Positions 54,220-63,883 are shown, counted from the first letter of the stretch. The stretch is DNA of 64,000 nt from Nocardia sp. BMG111209 (GCF_000381925.1 NZ_KB907308.1:1705808-1769807); one strand, 5' to 3'. The notes: generated from the letters alone by a model not told the origin. A program made the numbers and translations.

Positions 54220-56373
54220 ATGAATCGGCGCGATCTGATGTTGCTTGCAGCCGGGACGCACGCGGATCCGCACACCGTGCTGGGTGCCCATCCCCATCCC
54301 GAGGGCACCGTCGTGCGCGCGCTCCGGCCGCACGCGGACAGCGTCTGCGCGCGGATCGGCGACGAGGAGTATCCGCTCAAACATGTCGCCCACGGGGTGT
54401 TCGAGGGCGTGGTGCCGTTCCCGGACCTGTGGGACTACCGGCTGCTGGTCTCCTATCCGGGCGGTCAGACGGTCCTCGACGCCGACGGCTACCGCTTCCT
54501 GCCGAGCATCGGCGACCTCGACCTGCACCTGATGGGTGAGGGCCGGCACGAGCGGCTGTGGGAGGTGCTCGGCGCGCATCCGCGGCACTACGACACCCTC
54601 GACGGCGAGGTCACCGGCACCTCGTTCGCGGTGTGGGCGCCCAATGCCCGCGGAGTCGCGGTCATCGGCGACTTCGACGGCTGGAGCGGGCAGAGCGCGC
54701 CGATGCGGAAACTGGGTGGCTCGGGTATCTGGGAGCTGTTCGTGCCCGGTGTCGCGGTGGGCGCGAAATACAAGTACCGCATCCACGGCGCCGACGGCCG
54801 CACCGCCGACCACGCCGATCCGTTCGCGTTCGCCACCGAGATGCCGCCCGCGACGGCGTCGGTGGTCACCGAGAGCCACTACGAATGGCACGACCTGCCG
54901 TGGCTGACCACGCGGGCGCAGACCGATCCCACCCGCGCCCCGATGAGCATCTACGAGGTGCACCTGGGTTCCTGGCGGCCCGGCCTCGGCTACCGGGAGC
55001 TGGCCGATCAGCTCGCTGACTATCTCCTCGACCACGGGTACACGCACGCGGAGTTGCTGCCGGTCGCCGAGCACCCGTTCGGCGGATCCTGGGGCTACCA
55101 GGTCACCTCCTACTACGCGCCGACCGCGCGCTTCGGCGGGCCGGACGATTTCCGGGCCTTCGTCGACCGCCTGCACACCGCCGGTATCGGGGTCATCCTG
55201 GACTGGGTGCCCGCCCACTTCCCGCGCGACGAATGGGCCCTGGCCCGCTTCGACGGCACCCCGCTCTACGAGCACCCCGACCCTCGTCGCGGTGAGCAAT
55301 TGGATTGGGGCACCTACGTTTTCGACTTCGGCCGGTTCGAGGTGCGCAACTTCCTGGTCGCCAACGCGCTGTACTGGATCGAGGAGTTCCACATCGACGG
55401 CCTGCGCGTCGACGCCGTCGCCTCGATGCTCTACCTGGACTACTCCCGCCCGGCCGGCGGCTGGGAGCCGAATGTGCACGGCGGCCGGGAGAATCTGGAG
55501 GCCGTCGCATTCCTGCAGGAGATGAACGCGACGGTGCACAAGCATCATCCCGGCGTGGTCACCGTCGCCGAGGAGTCCACCACCTGGCCCGGCGTCACCC
55601 GGCCCACCGAGGTGGGCGGGCTCGGTTTCACCATGAAGTGGAACATGGGCTGGATGCACGACACGCTCGGCTATTTCGGCCGCGACCAGGTGCATCGCAG
55701 CTGGCACCACAACGAGATCACCTTCTCCACGGTGTACGCGTGGAGCGAGAACTACGTGCTGCCGATCAGCCACGACGAGGTGGTGCACGGCAAGGGCACG
55801 TTGTGGACCCGCATGCCCGGCGACGACTACACCAAGGCGTCCGGAGTGCGCACCCTGCTCGCCTACATGTGGGCGCATCCGGGTAAGCAGTTGGTGTTCA
55901 TGGGCCAGGAGTTCGGCCAGTTCCGGGAGTGGTCGCACGACCGCGGCCTGGACTGGGGTGAGCTGGGCAATCCCCTGCACCAGGGCATCCTCACCCTCGT
56001 CGGCGACCTGAACGCCGCCTACCGGGCCCATTCGGCGCTGTGGTCGCAGGACTCCTCACCCGGCGGCTACTCCTGGATCGAGGCCGACGACCGCGGCAAC
56101 AACGTCCTCGCCTTCCTCCGCCACGGCAGCGACGGATCGACGGTCGCCTGCGCGTTCAACTTCTCCGGTTCCGAACATCGCGACTACCGCATCGGGCTGC
56201 CGGCCACCGGCCGCTGGCGGGAGATCCTCAACACCGATGCGCTGGCCTACGCCGGCAGCGGCACCGGAAATCTCGGCGGCGTGGAGGCGACGGATCAGCA
56301 CTGGCACGGCCGCCCGGCCTCCGCCGCGATCACACTCGCACCCAACAGCGCGGTATGGCTCGCCGCGGAGTGA
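54220..56373 (+). CDS. glgB: 1,4-alpha-glucan branching enzyme
   Basis: A 717-residue GH13_9 branching enzyme. Two N-terminal beta-domains (CBM48-type, about 1-215) precede the catalytic barrel; the nucleophile is D398 ([16 protein letters not shown]) and the acid/base E451 ([11 protein letters not shown]). It introduces alpha-1,6 branches into the chains made by GlgE. Possibly cotranscribed with glgE. It ends four bases from the convergent inhibitor-like gene. Confidence 0.97.
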   Translation: MNRRDLMLLAAGTHADPHTVLGAHPHPEGTVVRALRPHADSVCARIGDEEYPLKHVAHGVFEGVVPFPDLWDYRLLVSYPGGQTVLDADGYRFLPSIGDLDLHLMGEGRHERLWEVLGAHPRHYDTLDGEVTGTSFAVWAPNARGVAVIGDFDGWSGQSAPMRKLGGSGIWELFVPGVAVGAKYKYRIHGADGRTADHADPFAFATEMPPATASVVTESHYEWHDLPWLTTRAQTDPTRAPMSIYEVHLGSWRPGLGYRELADQLADYLLDHGYTHAELLPVAEHPFGGSWGYQVTSYYAPTARFGGPDDFRAFVDRLHTAGIGVILDWVPAHFPRDEWALARFDGTPLYEHPDPRRGEQLDWGTYVFDFGRFEVRNFLVANALYWIEEFHIDGLRVDAVASMLYLDYSRPAGGWEPNVHGGRENLEAVAFLQEMNATVHKHHPGVVTVAEESTTWPGVTRPTEVGGLGFTMKWNMGWMHDTLGYFGRDQVHRSWHHNEITFSTVYAWSENYVLPISHDEVVHGKGTLWTRMPGDDYTKASGVRTLLAYMWAHPGKQLVFMGQEFGQFREWSHDRGLDWGELGNPLHQGILTLVGDLNAAYRAHSALWSQDSSPGGYSWIEADDRGNNVLAFLRHGSDGSTVACAFNFSGSEHRDYRIGLPATGRWREILNTDALAYAGSGTGNLGGVEATDQHWHGRPASAAITLAPNSAVWLAAE

Positions 56374-56377
56374 TCGC

Positions 56378-56755
56378 TCAGAACTGCCAGGGCGCCGGGA
56401 GATCCGGCACCACACACCCATAAGTGCGATGGCTACTGACCGGCCGCCCGTACAAGGTCCCGACGACGTGCAGCGACACCGGGTGGTACCGGATGCAGTG
56501 CACCTCGGGATTCTCCTCGGGTAACGCCAGATCGCCGCTGTCCGCCAGATACCGGCAGGCGGCGGCGATGTTGGGATGCGAACCGGTGTCCGGATCGCAA
56601 CCCAGGGTCACCGTCGAAATCGCGCGATCGGGATCGTCGCGGGTGAAGGTGAGGTCGGTGATTCGATCCTGCGCCACCGCGCCACCGGCAGGCAGCACGG
56701 TCAGCACGGCCGCCAGCACACCCATCGACCACACGGCTCTCGATGTCCTGCGCAC
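56378..56755 (-). CDS. Secreted subtilisin-inhibitor-like protein (SSI family)
   Basis: A 125-residue secreted protein. The signal peptide (about 1-28, ending GGAVA|QD) is followed by a domain with four Cys (53, 67, 87, 114) in the spacing of Streptomyces subtilisin inhibitors, with LGCDPDTGSHPNIAAACRYL and HPVSLHVVGTLYGRPVS as family blocks. The reactive loop after Cys87 reads CIRYHPV, one residue shorter than in classical SSI, with Arg at the presumed P1 site, which would suggest a trypsin-like target. GTG 56755 has GGAAGG upstream. Confidence 0.82.
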   Translation of the reverse strand: MRRTSRAVWSMGVLAAVLTVLPAGGAVAQDRITDLTFTRDDPDRAISTVTLGCDPDTGSHPNIAAACRYLADSGDLALPEENPEVHCIRYHPVSLHVVGTLYGRPVSSHRTYGCVVPDLPAPWQF

Positions 56756-57143
56756 AGCTCCCGCCTTCCAAGCACCAGATTCCCGGCCCACTACCCGCTT
56801 TCGCGCAGGATCCGGCCGTACCGTCCCGCGCGAATCCCACCCTGCCAGAACCGAGGCCGAGTACCTACGACCCGACACCGAAAAGTGCGTCAACCCCCGC
56901 GGATTCGAGAATCACCGCACCGCACCGCCGAGATCAATGCACAGTGGCACTCAACCGGAGCGGGTGTGGTCGAAATCACTGGCCACTCGAGAGAGCCGTT
57001 GCCGACTGCTAACCGGCTCGCGCCGAGGGTCCGGAACCGCAGGATAAGACGTCGAGGAAGCCCCGGCCCCATCGGTGCCGTCGCCGCACTCCGATCCGGC
57101 GCGCGGCACCCGAGGCCCGGACCTTCCCGGAGCCTCCGGTCAC
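56756..57143. other. Gene-free interval upstream of the inhibitor-like gene
   Basis: About 390 bases. The leftward inhibitor gene's promoter must be here, and the end of the thioredoxin-like gene follows at 57144. Open frames in all directions are short and lack family resemblance. No strong hairpin was seen. Confidence 0.5.
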
Positions 57144-58037
57144 TCAGTACAGCGCGCTGGCCAACCGGCGGCGCGCGGCAACCACCACGGGCTCACCGGT
57201 GTCGAACAGCTCGAACAGCTCCACCAGCCGCGAGCGCACCAGGTTGCGGTCGTCGCCCGCGGTCCGCTTGATCAGCGCGATGAGGCGGTCGAAGGCCTCC
57301 TCGGGCAGCTGGTTGAACAGTTCCATGTCGGCAGCGGCGAACGCCGCCTCGATATCGGTCGGAGCGGCGTCGGCGCGCGCGATCGCATCGTCGGGCAGGC
57401 CCTGGGCACGGTCGAAGAACCGCACCTGACGCAGCGCGGACCGGGCCTCGACGTTGCCGGGCTCCTCCGCCAGGATCTTCTCGTAGGCGGCCTCGGCCCC
57501 GGCGATGTCACCGCGCTCGAGCGCCTCCTCCGCCGCCACGAAACGCGGATCCTCGGGGACCTCCTCCGGCGCCTCGCCCTCGGCGCCCTCCAGCCGGCCA
57601 CGCACAGCCTCGACCACCGCGGCCAGCCACTGCTTCACCTGCGGTTCCGGTTGTGCGCCTTGGAAATCCGCGAGCGGCTGACCGGCCGCCACGGCGATCA
57701 CGGTCGGAATGCCCTGCACCCCGAACGCCTGCGCGATCCGCATGTTGGCCTCGGCCTCGACCGTGGCCAGATCCCAGCTGCCGTCGCCCTCGGCGACCAG
57801 CCGCTCGAGCAGTTTCACCAATTCCACACTGCCCGGACTGCGCTGGGAGTACAGAGCGACAACCACCGGCACCTGCAGCGAGCGCCGCAGCACCTGGGTC
57901 TCGAAATCGGCCTCGGTGACCGCGTGCCCGCGCGGGACATCCGTGACGGCGGGCTGCTTCAGAGCAGACAGATCCACCGCACCGGACATGGCAGCGGCAA
58001 CGGCGGGCGAGGGACGACGTGCAGCAGGTCGAGTCAC
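57144..58037 (-). CDS. Thioredoxin-fold protein with TPR-like tail (Rv1324/YbbN-like)
   Basis: A 297-residue protein: residues about 38-150 form a thioredoxin fold (VPVVVALYSQRSPGSVELVK and FGVQGIPTVIAVAAGQPLAD with the cis-Pro), and residues 160-297 a helical TPR-like region (AAEEALERGDIAGAEAAYEK). The CxxC redox motif is missing; the position reads SQRSPGS, so it is not a classical oxidoreductase but more likely a chaperone-like protein, as for E. coli CnoX/YbbN. GTG start. Confidence 0.9.
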   Translation of the reverse strand: MTRPAARRPSPAVAAAMSGAVDLSALKQPAVTDVPRGHAVTEADFETQVLRRSLQVPVVVALYSQRSPGSVELVKLLERLVAEGDGSWDLATVEAEANMRIAQAFGVQGIPTVIAVAAGQPLADFQGAQPEPQVKQWLAAVVEAVRGRLEGAEGEAPEEVPEDPRFVAAEEALERGDIAGAEAAYEKILAEEPGNVEARSALRQVRFFDRAQGLPDDAIARADAAPTDIEAAFAAADMELFNQLPEEAFDRLIALIKRTAGDDRNLVRSRLVELFELFDTGEPVVVAARRRLASALY

Positions 58038-58050
58038 GACTTCCAGTGTG

Positions 58051-58404
58051 TCATGCCTGTACCGGGGTAGCCGCTGGGGCTTGGCTCAATTCGCCCAACT
58101 GTCCGCTGCGGATGGCCCAGCGCTCGAACCAGATCGAGGTGAACGGGACCACCGACGACAGCAGCCCCAGCAGCACGGTCCGGCCGGGCCATTCGAACTC
58201 GCGCCACGCGAGCAGAACGCTGAGGAGATAGATCAGGAACACGATGCCGTGCAGCATCCCGAACACCATCACCGGCCAGGTGATCGGATCCGGGAGCCGC
58301 TTCAGCACCGAACCGGTCAGCAGCAGCACCCACGAGACCGCTTCCAGCGTGCCGAACAACCGCACCCGCGTCGCGGCGGTGCGCACATCGAAGAATTCGC
58401 CCAT
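58051..58404 (-). CDS. DUF3817 membrane protein, second copy
   Basis: A 117-residue protein with three hydrophobic spans and the DUF3817 core (VFGMLHGIVFLIYLLSVLLA, VPFTSIWFERWAIRSGQL). The ATG at 58404 is preferred over a TTG at 58422. It resembles the DUF3817 protein at 31.9 kb but is clearly divergent, so the two are paralogues. Function unknown. It lies 13 bases upstream of the thioredoxin-like gene and is probably cotranscribed with it. Confidence 0.85.
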   Translation of the reverse strand: MGEFFDVRTAATRVRLFGTLEAVSWVLLLTGSVLKRLPDPITWPVMVFGMLHGIVFLIYLLSVLLAWREFEWPGRTVLLGLLSSVVPFTSIWFERWAIRSGQLGELSQAPAATPVQA

Positions 58405-58469
58405 GCGCTCTATTGTGCCCAACCGCTACGACGGCCCGTAGTTGACCTGTGTCACAAACTCCCGGAGAC

Positions 58470-58519
58470 GACGGCACCCCGCCCGGTACCCGCGGAAACG
58501 GGCCGGACGGGGTGCCGTC
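58470..58519 (-). terminator. Hairpin downstream of the thiolase gene
   Basis: GACGGCACCCCG (58470-58481) pairs perfectly with CGGGGTGCCGTC (58508-58519), with further inner pairing around the loop. It begins nine bases after the thiolase stop on the minus strand and should end that transcript before the DUF3817 gene. Confidence 0.82.
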
Positions 58520-58527
58520 AGGGGGAC

Positions 58528-59709
58528 TTATCGCACGCGGAGGATCAGCGCGTCGCCCTGACCGCCACCGCCACACAGGGCCGCGGCGCCGACACCGCCA
58601 CCGCGGCGCTTCAGCTCGAGGGCCAGGTGCAGCACGATGCGCGCGCCGGACATGCCCAGCGGGTGACCGATGGCGATCGCGCCACCGTTGACGTTGACCT
58701 TGTCGTCGGACAGGCCGAGCTTGCGGGCCGAGGCGACACCGACGGCGGCGAACGCCTCGTTGATCTCCACCACGTCCAGGTCGGAGGGCGAAATACCCTC
58801 GCGCGCACAGGCTTTCACGATGGCGTTGGCCGGCTGGTCCTGCAGGGTGGAGTCCGGACCGGCCACCGCGCCGGCGGCGCCGATCTCGGCGATCCAGGTC
58901 AGGCCCAACTCCTGCGCCTTCTCCTTGCTCATCACGACCACCGCGGCGGCGCCGTCGGAGATCTGCGAGGCCGAACCCGCGGTGACCGTGCCGTCCGGCC
59001 GGAACGCCGGGCGCAGCTTGCCCAGCGACTCCGCGGTGGTGTCGGCGCGGATGCCCTCGTCGCTGGTGAACGGGATCGGATCACCCTTGCGCTGCGGCAC
59101 CGGAACCGGCACGACCTCGTCGTCGAACACACCGTTCTTCCACGCGGCCGCGGCGCGCTGATGCGAGGCGGCGGCGAAGGCGTCCTGGTCCGCACGGGCG
59201 ATCTTGTCCAGATCGTTACGTTCCTCGGTGAGCAGGCCCATCGCCTGGTCGGTCAGCACGTCGTGCAGGCCGTCGTAGTTCATGTGGTCGTGCAGGGTCA
59301 GATCGCCGAGCTTCACACCCTCACGGCCCTTGAGCAGCAGGTGCGGCGCGCGCGACATGGACTCCTGGCCACCGGCCACCACGATCTCGAACTCGCCGGC
59401 GCGGATCAGCTGGTCGGCCAGCGAGATGGCGTTGATGCCGGACAGGCACACCTTGTTCGGGCTGATCGCGGGCACGCTCATCGGGATACCGGCGGCCACC
59501 GCGGCCTGACGGGCGGGCAGCTGGCCGGTGCCGGCCTGCAGCACCTGGCCCATGATGACGTAATCGACCTGGTCCGGCCGGACGCCGGCCTTCTCCAGCG
59601 CCGCCTTGATGGCGATCCCGCCCAGAGCCGAGCCGCTGAAATCCTTCAGGCCACCGAGCAGTTTGCCGACCGGGGTCCGGGCGCCGGAGACGATGACTGT
59701 TGTGGTCAC
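58528..59709 (-). CDS. fadA4: Acetyl-CoA C-acetyltransferase (thiolase, FadA4-like)
   Basis: A 393-residue thiolase II. Nucleophile Cys88 (NKVCLSG), His near 349 ([10 protein letters not shown]) and the second Cys near 379 ([10 protein letters not shown]) are present, with NEAFA (about 318). It condenses or cleaves acetoacetyl-CoA. Divergent from methylmalonyl-CoA epimerase, the arrangement known next to Rv1322A/Rv1323 in mycobacteria. The strong hairpin downstream isolates it. Confidence 0.96.
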   Translation of the reverse strand: MTTTVIVSGARTPVGKLLGGLKDFSGSALGGIAIKAALEKAGVRPDQVDYVIMGQVLQAGTGQLPARQAAVAAGIPMSVPAISPNKVCLSGINAISLADQLIRAGEFEIVVAGGQESMSRAPHLLLKGREGVKLGDLTLHDHMNYDGLHDVLTDQAMGLLTEERNDLDKIARADQDAFAAASHQRAAAAWKNGVFDDEVVPVPVPQRKGDPIPFTSDEGIRADTTAESLGKLRPAFRPDGTVTAGSASQISDGAAAVVVMSKEKAQELGLTWIAEIGAAGAVAGPDSTLQDQPANAIVKACAREGISPSDLDVVEINEAFAAVGVASARKLGLSDDKVNVNGGAIAIGHPLGMSGARIVLHLALELKRRGGGVGAAALCGGGGQGDALILRVR

Positions 59710-59818
59710 GAGGGGCCTCGCTTCGTTGTTCCGAGTAGATCTGGTGACGGAAACGTCGTTCTCACGGTAACCCGGCCGACCGTTCGGGCTCTACGCAGGT
59801 GGAGTTACCGTCGTAAGG

Positions 59819-60298
59819 GTGAGCACCACAGATTCATCCGAGACCAGCCCTTTCATCCCGGCCGATTACGTGATCGCCGTCGACCATGTCGGCATCGCGG
59901 TGCCGGATCTCGACACCGCCGTCGCCTGGTACAGCGAGAACCTCGGCATGGTGGAAACCCATCGCGAGATCAACGAGACCCAGGGCGTGCACGAGGCGAT
60001 GCTGTCGCTGCCCGCCGCCGGCGACGACTCGACTGCTGTGCAGTTGCTGGCACCGCTGAACGAGAACTCGACGATTGCCAAGTTCATCGACCGCAACGGC
60101 CCGGGTATCCAGCAATTTGCCTATCGGGTCACCGATGTGGAGGCCGTAGCAACCCATTTGCGCAGTCGTGGCCTGCGCCTGTTGTACGACGCTCCGAAGA
60201 GGGGAACTGCGGGGGCGCGGATCAACTTCTTACACCCGAAGGATGCTGGCGGTGTGCTCATCGAGCTCATCGAACCGGCGGCCAATCCTACTCACTAG
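59819..60298 (+). CDS. mcee: Methylmalonyl-CoA epimerase
   Basis: A 159-residue VOC-fold enzyme interconverting (R)- and (S)-methylmalonyl-CoA for propionate use. Metal ligands appear in IAVDHVGIAVPDL (His), in the middle QQFAYRV region and in the C-terminal LIELIEP (Glu). GTG start at 59819. The symbol mcee is used to avoid confusion with the lipid-import mce genes elsewhere in the window. Confidence 0.93.
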   Translation: MSTTDSSETSPFIPADYVIAVDHVGIAVPDLDTAVAWYSENLGMVETHREINETQGVHEAMLSLPAAGDDSTAVQLLAPLNENSTIAKFIDRNGPGIQQFAYRVTDVEAVATHLRSRGLRLLYDAPKRGTAGARINFLHPKDAGGVLIELIEPAANPTH

Positions 60299-60386
60299 TA
60301 CCCCTGGTCCGACCGTGGAAAGTTGTTCGTAACGACATTCGCGGTCGGGTCACCATGGCCGGTCGGCAGGCTGTAGTTTGTTCGGC

Positions 60387-61388
60387 ATGTCGTCCACTGA
60401 GCCCGATCGCAACCGCTTCGTCGCGTTGCCCTTTACCGTTGTTCGTAAAGGGTACGACCGCGACGAAGTGCGCAATTACTTCGACCGATTCGACGCCGAA
60501 CTAAGAGTTACGGCCACCGACCGCGATGCCGCTGCCGCGCAGGCCCGTAACCTGGCCGCCCAGCTCGAGGACGCGCGCGACGAAATCGACGAGCTGCGCA
60601 AGGAGGTCGATCGTCTGTCCGTGCCGCCGACCACGGCGGAGGGCATGAGCGATCGCATCTCGCGCATGCTGCGGCTGGCCTCCGACGAGGCCTCCGAGGT
60701 CCGCGCCCAGGCGCAGGCCGAGGCCGCCGAGATGATCTCGATCGCCGAGCAGCAGGCCACCGAGATGCGCGGCAAGTACGAGTCGCTGCTGTCGGAGACC
60801 AAGGAGAAGCGCGAAGCGCTCGAGGTCGAGTTCGAGCAGACCCTCGCGAACGCGCGCAACGAGTCGGCCAAGATCAACGAGGCCGCCAACGCCGAGGCCG
60901 ACCGGATCACCAAGGAGGCCGAGGCCAAGCGCAAGGCCGCGCAGCAGGACTTCGAGGTCACCATGGCCGAGCGTCGCACCAAGCTGACGCGCGCCATGGA
61001 GGAGCTCGAGGCCTCCAGCCGCGGCGATGCCGCGCAGCGCATCAAGGAAGCCACCGACGAGTCCAACCGCCTCGTCTCCACCGCCACCCAGCAGGCCGAT
61101 CGCAAGATCGCGCACGCCAAGGAACTGGCGGAGGAGATGCGAGTGCTGCGTGGCCGCGTCCTGGCGCAGCTGCTGGGCATCCGTGGCCAGCTCGACTCGG
61201 TGCCGGCCATGCTCGCGGCCGTCAACCGGGAGAGCGAACTGCTCGACGGCGCGTCCGAGGCGCGCTCGCTGAGCAGCGGCTCCAGCAAGCCCTCTCAGGG
61301 GCGTCAGCAGAAGGCGATCCCGGAGGCTGCCAGCGACGAGGACGACATCCTCGACGACCACCGCGAGAACGCAGACATCTCGAGCTAG
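60387..61388 (+). CDS. DivIVA-domain coiled-coil protein
   Basis: A 333-residue protein. The N-terminal 40 residues (FTVVRKGYDRDEVRNYFDRF) match the DivIVA/Wag31 lipid-binding start, followed by a very long, Ala/Glu/Lys-rich coiled coil (about 45-270) and an acidic, low-complexity tail (DEDDILDDH). It probably binds curved membrane and organises the cell pole or septum; it is distinct from the canonical wag31, which would sit near ftsZ. ATG 60387; a TTG at 60378 is possible. A hairpin follows. Confidence 0.85.
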   Translation: MSSTEPDRNRFVALPFTVVRKGYDRDEVRNYFDRFDAELRVTATDRDAAAAQARNLAAQLEDARDEIDELRKEVDRLSVPPTTAEGMSDRISRMLRLASDEASEVRAQAQAEAAEMISIAEQQATEMRGKYESLLSETKEKREALEVEFEQTLANARNESAKINEAANAEADRITKEAEAKRKAAQQDFEVTMAERRTKLTRAMEELEASSRGDAAQRIKEATDESNRLVSTATQQADRKIAHAKELAEEMRVLRGRVLAQLLGIRGQLDSVPAMLAAVNRESELLDGASEARSLSSGSSKPSQGRQQKAIPEAASDEDDILDDHRENADISS

Positions 61389-61428
61389 GGACCCCGAACA
61401 CCGCCGGGCGACACGATTTGACCGATCG

Positions 61429-61462
61429 CCGGAAGGCCGCCCCTCTCGGGACGGCCTTCCGG
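61429..61462. terminator. Hairpin after the DivIVA-domain gene
   Basis: CCGGAAGGCCG (61429-61439) and CGGCCTTCCGG (61452-61462) form a perfect 11-bp stem with a 12-base loop. It lies between the convergent DivIVA-domain gene (stop 61388) and the small zinc-finger-like gene (stop 61477) and may terminate both. Confidence 0.8.
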
Positions 61463-61476
61463 GCGTATCGGGCTCC

Positions 61477-61782
61477 TCAGGACCAGCGCCGGGTGATGCT
61501 GCGTGTGTTACGACCACGCCAGCACCCGGTGTGCCAGTGCCGACGATCGTCCTCACCGCCGTATACCGCCCACGCGACGATATGCGCGGTCCCGGGCGGG
61601 ATCTCGTGGTCACACCCCGGGCAGCGGTACGTCTTCACCGCACGAGCGCCCGGTACGGTCCGGACCATGTAGTCCTCGCCGTCCGGCCCGGTCTCCTTGC
61701 GGCCGAACGCATCACCCATCGGCCGCGGTTCGGCGGAGAACCGTGCCGAGGGCTGCTGTGGGCGCGGCTTCCGGCGGGGCAT
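61477..61782 (-). CDS. Small zinc-ribbon-like protein next to nucS
   Basis: A 101-residue basic protein. The core is RTVPGARAVKTYRCPGCDHE followed by IPPGTAHIVAW, with Cys in CPGC and then HWHTGC, a likely zinc site of the CxxC...HxC type. It is often annotated as ATP/GTP-binding, but no P-loop is visible. It is conserved beside nucS in actinobacteria (from memory). Its ATG lies nine bases after the nucS stop, so the two are cotranscribed; a DNA-repair role is possible but unproven. Confidence 0.82.
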   Translation of the reverse strand: MPRRKPRPQQPSARFSAEPRPMGDAFGRKETGPDGEDYMVRTVPGARAVKTYRCPGCDHEIPPGTAHIVAWAVYGGEDDRRHWHTGCWRGRNTRSITRRWS

Positions 61783-61791
61783 AGTTCGAGC

Positions 61792-62490
61792 TCAGAACAG
61801 CCGGAAATCGGTGCTCTGCATGCCGCGGAGGGCATCGTAATCGAGAGTCAGACAACGGATCCCGCGGTCCTCCGCCAGGGTTCGCGCCTGTGGCTTGATC
61901 AGCTGGGCCGCGAAGACCCCGGCCACCGGCGTCAGCAGCGGATCGCGGTTGAGCAGTTCCAGATAGCGGGTCAACTGCTCCACACCGTCGATCTCACCGC
62001 GGCGCTTGATCTCCACCGCCACCGTCGCCCCGCGATCGTCGCGGCACAGGATGTCCACCGGCCCGATCGCGGTCATGTACTCGCGGGAGATGAGTTCGTA
62101 ACCGGCGCCCAGGGTTTCGATGTGCTCGGCGAGCAGCACCTGCAGGTGCGCCTCCACGCCGTCCTTCTGCAGACCGGGATCGACCCCGAGTTCGAAGGCC
62201 GAATCGTGCTCGATGTTCTCGATGGTGATCTGCAACTGCTCACCACCCTTGTTGGTGACGATCCATCGCGTGCGCGGCTTCTCCGCGGTGCCGGATTCGG
62301 CGCCGGTATCGACCTCCTCCTTCAGCCAGCACGGCGGACTCATCCAGTTCAGCGGTTTGTAGGAACCACCGTCGGAATGGATGAGTACGGAACCGTCGGC
62401 TTTGATCATGATCAAACGGCGGGCCATCGGCAGATGAGCAGTGAGCCGTCCGGCATAGTCGACTTGGCACGTAGCGATGACTAAACGCAC
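61792..62490 (-). CDS. nucS: Mismatch-specific endonuclease NucS/EndoMS
   Basis: A 232-residue endonuclease that replaces MutS/MutL mismatch repair in actinobacteria. The N-terminal DNA-binding domain begins [20 protein letters not shown] and contains [12 protein letters not shown]; the nuclease site is D146 (GPVDILCRD), E160 and K162 (VAVEIKRRG). The last five residues, DFRLF, look like a beta-clamp-binding motif. GTG start. Orthologue of Rv1321. Confidence 0.97.
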   Translation of the reverse strand: MRLVIATCQVDYAGRLTAHLPMARRLIMIKADGSVLIHSDGGSYKPLNWMSPPCWLKEEVDTGAESGTAEKPRTRWIVTNKGGEQLQITIENIEHDSAFELGVDPGLQKDGVEAHLQVLLAEHIETLGAGYELISREYMTAIGPVDILCRDDRGATVAVEIKRRGEIDGVEQLTRYLELLNRDPLLTPVAGVFAAQLIKPQARTLAEDRGIRCLTLDYDALRGMQSTDFRLF

Positions 62491-62542
62491 CCGTGAAACT
62501 CTAGGCCAATAGACGATGAAATTGATATCCGGCAGGCCAATT

Positions 62543-63280
62543 TCATCCGACCAGAAGTAGATATCCGAGAAGTGCGCCGGTTCCGAGAAGTCCCGATTCG
62601 GGCCAGGAGAGCCGGCGCAGCGCGTCGAGCCGGCCGCTGCGGATCCACCAGAATCCGGCGGCCAGCCCGATCGCCACGGCGAGCAGATGGCCGACGTTGG
62701 TGAAGGTCCGTCCCATCGCGACTCCCGCGACGGCCACCGCGAGCCAGCAGATGGCCCAGGTCGGCCGCCAGCGGGACGGGAGCAGCGCGATGAAGGCTCC
62801 GATAAGGGCCATGGCGCCGTAGCTGATACCGACGTCCTCGGCCTGGCTGATGCTCCAGGGGAGCCAGTCGGCCTCGACCGCGACCCACAGCCCGATCGCG
62901 ACCAACAGGGTGGCGCCGATGTGGCCGGCGACGAATACGCGCAGCAGACGCCGCGAACCGAATCTCAGCTCGGCGAGGGCCAGCACGCAGAACAGCAACG
63001 GGATGATCATGAGCGCGGCATTGCTGTCACCGATGACGAACGCGCTCGACAGCAGCGTTCCGATGTGGCCGCGGAGCAGGTTGTGCAGGTTGGTGCTGGC
63101 GTGCAGGACCACACGGGACTGATCGTCGTCGCTCAGCTCGGAGACCAGGACGGTGACGGCCACCAGCAGGGCGGCATAGGTATAGGTGACGGGAAGCAGC
63201 AACCGACGCCAGCGCGGGGTGGTCACCGTACCGCTCTCCAACGATGCTCCCTGGACCGGTGCTTCTTCGAGCACGACCAT
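62543..63280 (-). CDS. Rhomboid-like membrane protein
   Basis: A 245-residue protein with six or seven membrane spans. A rhomboid protease pattern is recognisable: [20 protein letters not shown] in the first loop, a possible catalytic Ser in [14 protein letters not shown] (GxS) and a possible His in [11 protein letters not shown]. The motif is weaker than in the rhomboid at 34.7 kb, so proteolytic activity is uncertain. The ATG at 63280 has AAGGAG five bases upstream. Confidence 0.75.
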   Translation of the reverse strand: MVVLEEAPVQGASLESGTVTTPRWRRLLLPVTYTYAALLVAVTVLVSELSDDDQSRVVLHASTNLHNLLRGHIGTLLSSAFVIGDSNAALMIIPLLFCVLALAELRFGSRRLLRVFVAGHIGATLLVAIGLWVAVEADWLPWSISQAEDVGISYGAMALIGAFIALLPSRWRPTWAICWLAVAVAGVAMGRTFTNVGHLLAVAIGLAAGFWWIRSGRLDALRRLSWPESGLLGTGALLGYLLLVG

Positions 63281-63672
63281 GAGCACTCCTTCCCCATCAC
63301 TATCCGGTCACGCCGGACCTACACTTCCATGATCCACAAAACGGCTTTCGAGGGGCTGGTTGTTCCTCGAGAGGACTCTGAGAAGTGCGCAAACCGCCGG
63401 GTCGCCGCCTGTTGTGGGTGAGGCATACCACTCCGGGGCCTGTCGAAACCGCCACCGATTCCGAAGCAGTGTGCATGGCCTGCGCAGATAGCGACAAGCG
63501 ATGAAACGTGAGTGGGTCCGAGGACATGCAGCCCCTCGATCGAGCGTCGGCGCGCTGGAGGTCCAGCCGGCGCGGTACAAGGCCGCAGCGGCCGCCGTGG
63601 GCCCTGCTGCCGGGTGATCGAGACGCATTGCGGCGCTGTGACTGTCGACAGATTGCACGGTGGACGCAGAAA

Positions 63673-63699
63673 AGGCCCCCGACATTCCGTCGGGGGCCT
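63673..63699 (-). terminator. rRNA operon terminator, distal hairpin
   Basis: AGGCCCCCGAC and GTCGGGGGCCT form a perfect 11-bp stem with a five-base loop. On the minus strand it follows the 34-bp palindrome downstream of 5S rRNA; on that strand the stem is followed by TTTTCTGCG, a short T-tract, so it is a true intrinsic terminator. Confidence 0.88.
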
Positions 63700-63721
63700 G
63701 TCATGTCTTGGTCGTGGAACG

Positions 63722-63755
63722 AGTGAAGGGGACCCGCATGCGGGTCCCCTTCACT
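63722..63755 (-). terminator. rRNA operon terminator, proximal perfect palindrome
   Basis: A 34-bp perfect palindrome with 17-base arms (AGTGAAGGGGACCCGCA and its complement), centred on GCATGC, about 11 bases beyond the 3' end of the 5S gene. It forms a very stable stem and with the next hairpin makes a tandem terminator. Confidence 0.88.
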
Positions 63756-63766
63756 GAATGTATGTT

Positions 63767-63883
63767 CCGGCGGTGTCCTACTCTCCCACACCCTGGCGAG
63801 TGCAGTACCATCGGCGCTGGCAGGCTTAGCTTCCGGGTTCGGAATGGGACCGGGCGTTTCCCCACCGCTATAACCGCCGTAAC
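63767..63883 (-). rRNA. rrf: 5S ribosomal RNA
   Basis: Read on the minus strand, the sequence starts TTACGGCGGTTATAGCGGTG and contains the conserved CGCCCGGTCCCATTCCGAAC, the GAAGCTAAGCC helix and the 3' part GGGAGAGTAGGACACCGCCG, which pairs with the 5' end. The length of about 117 bases is normal. The 23S and 16S genes must lie to the right of the window. Ends are accurate to a few bases. Confidence 0.97.

Larger units (their letters stand above)
63281..63765. other. Gene-free interval between the rhomboid-like gene and 5S rRNA
   Basis: About 485 bases. Apart from the two rRNA terminator hairpins at its right end it contains only short, unconvincing open frames. The promoter of the rhomboid-like gene should be near 63290-63400. 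No tRNA was recognised. Confidence 0.5.

Noticed and set aside
53854..56031. 725-residue minus-strand open frame across glgB
   Set aside because: It is antisense to a branching enzyme with both catalytic residues identified; no recognisable protein on the minus strand.
57709..60504. 931-residue plus-strand open frame
   Set aside because: It spans the antisense of four genes with strong family matches (thioredoxin-like, DUF3817, thiolase) and overlaps the epimerase in another frame.
63300..63791. 163-residue minus-strand open frame between the rhomboid-like gene and 5S rRNA
   Set aside because: It starts inside the rRNA terminator region, crosses both hairpins and shows no conserved motif.
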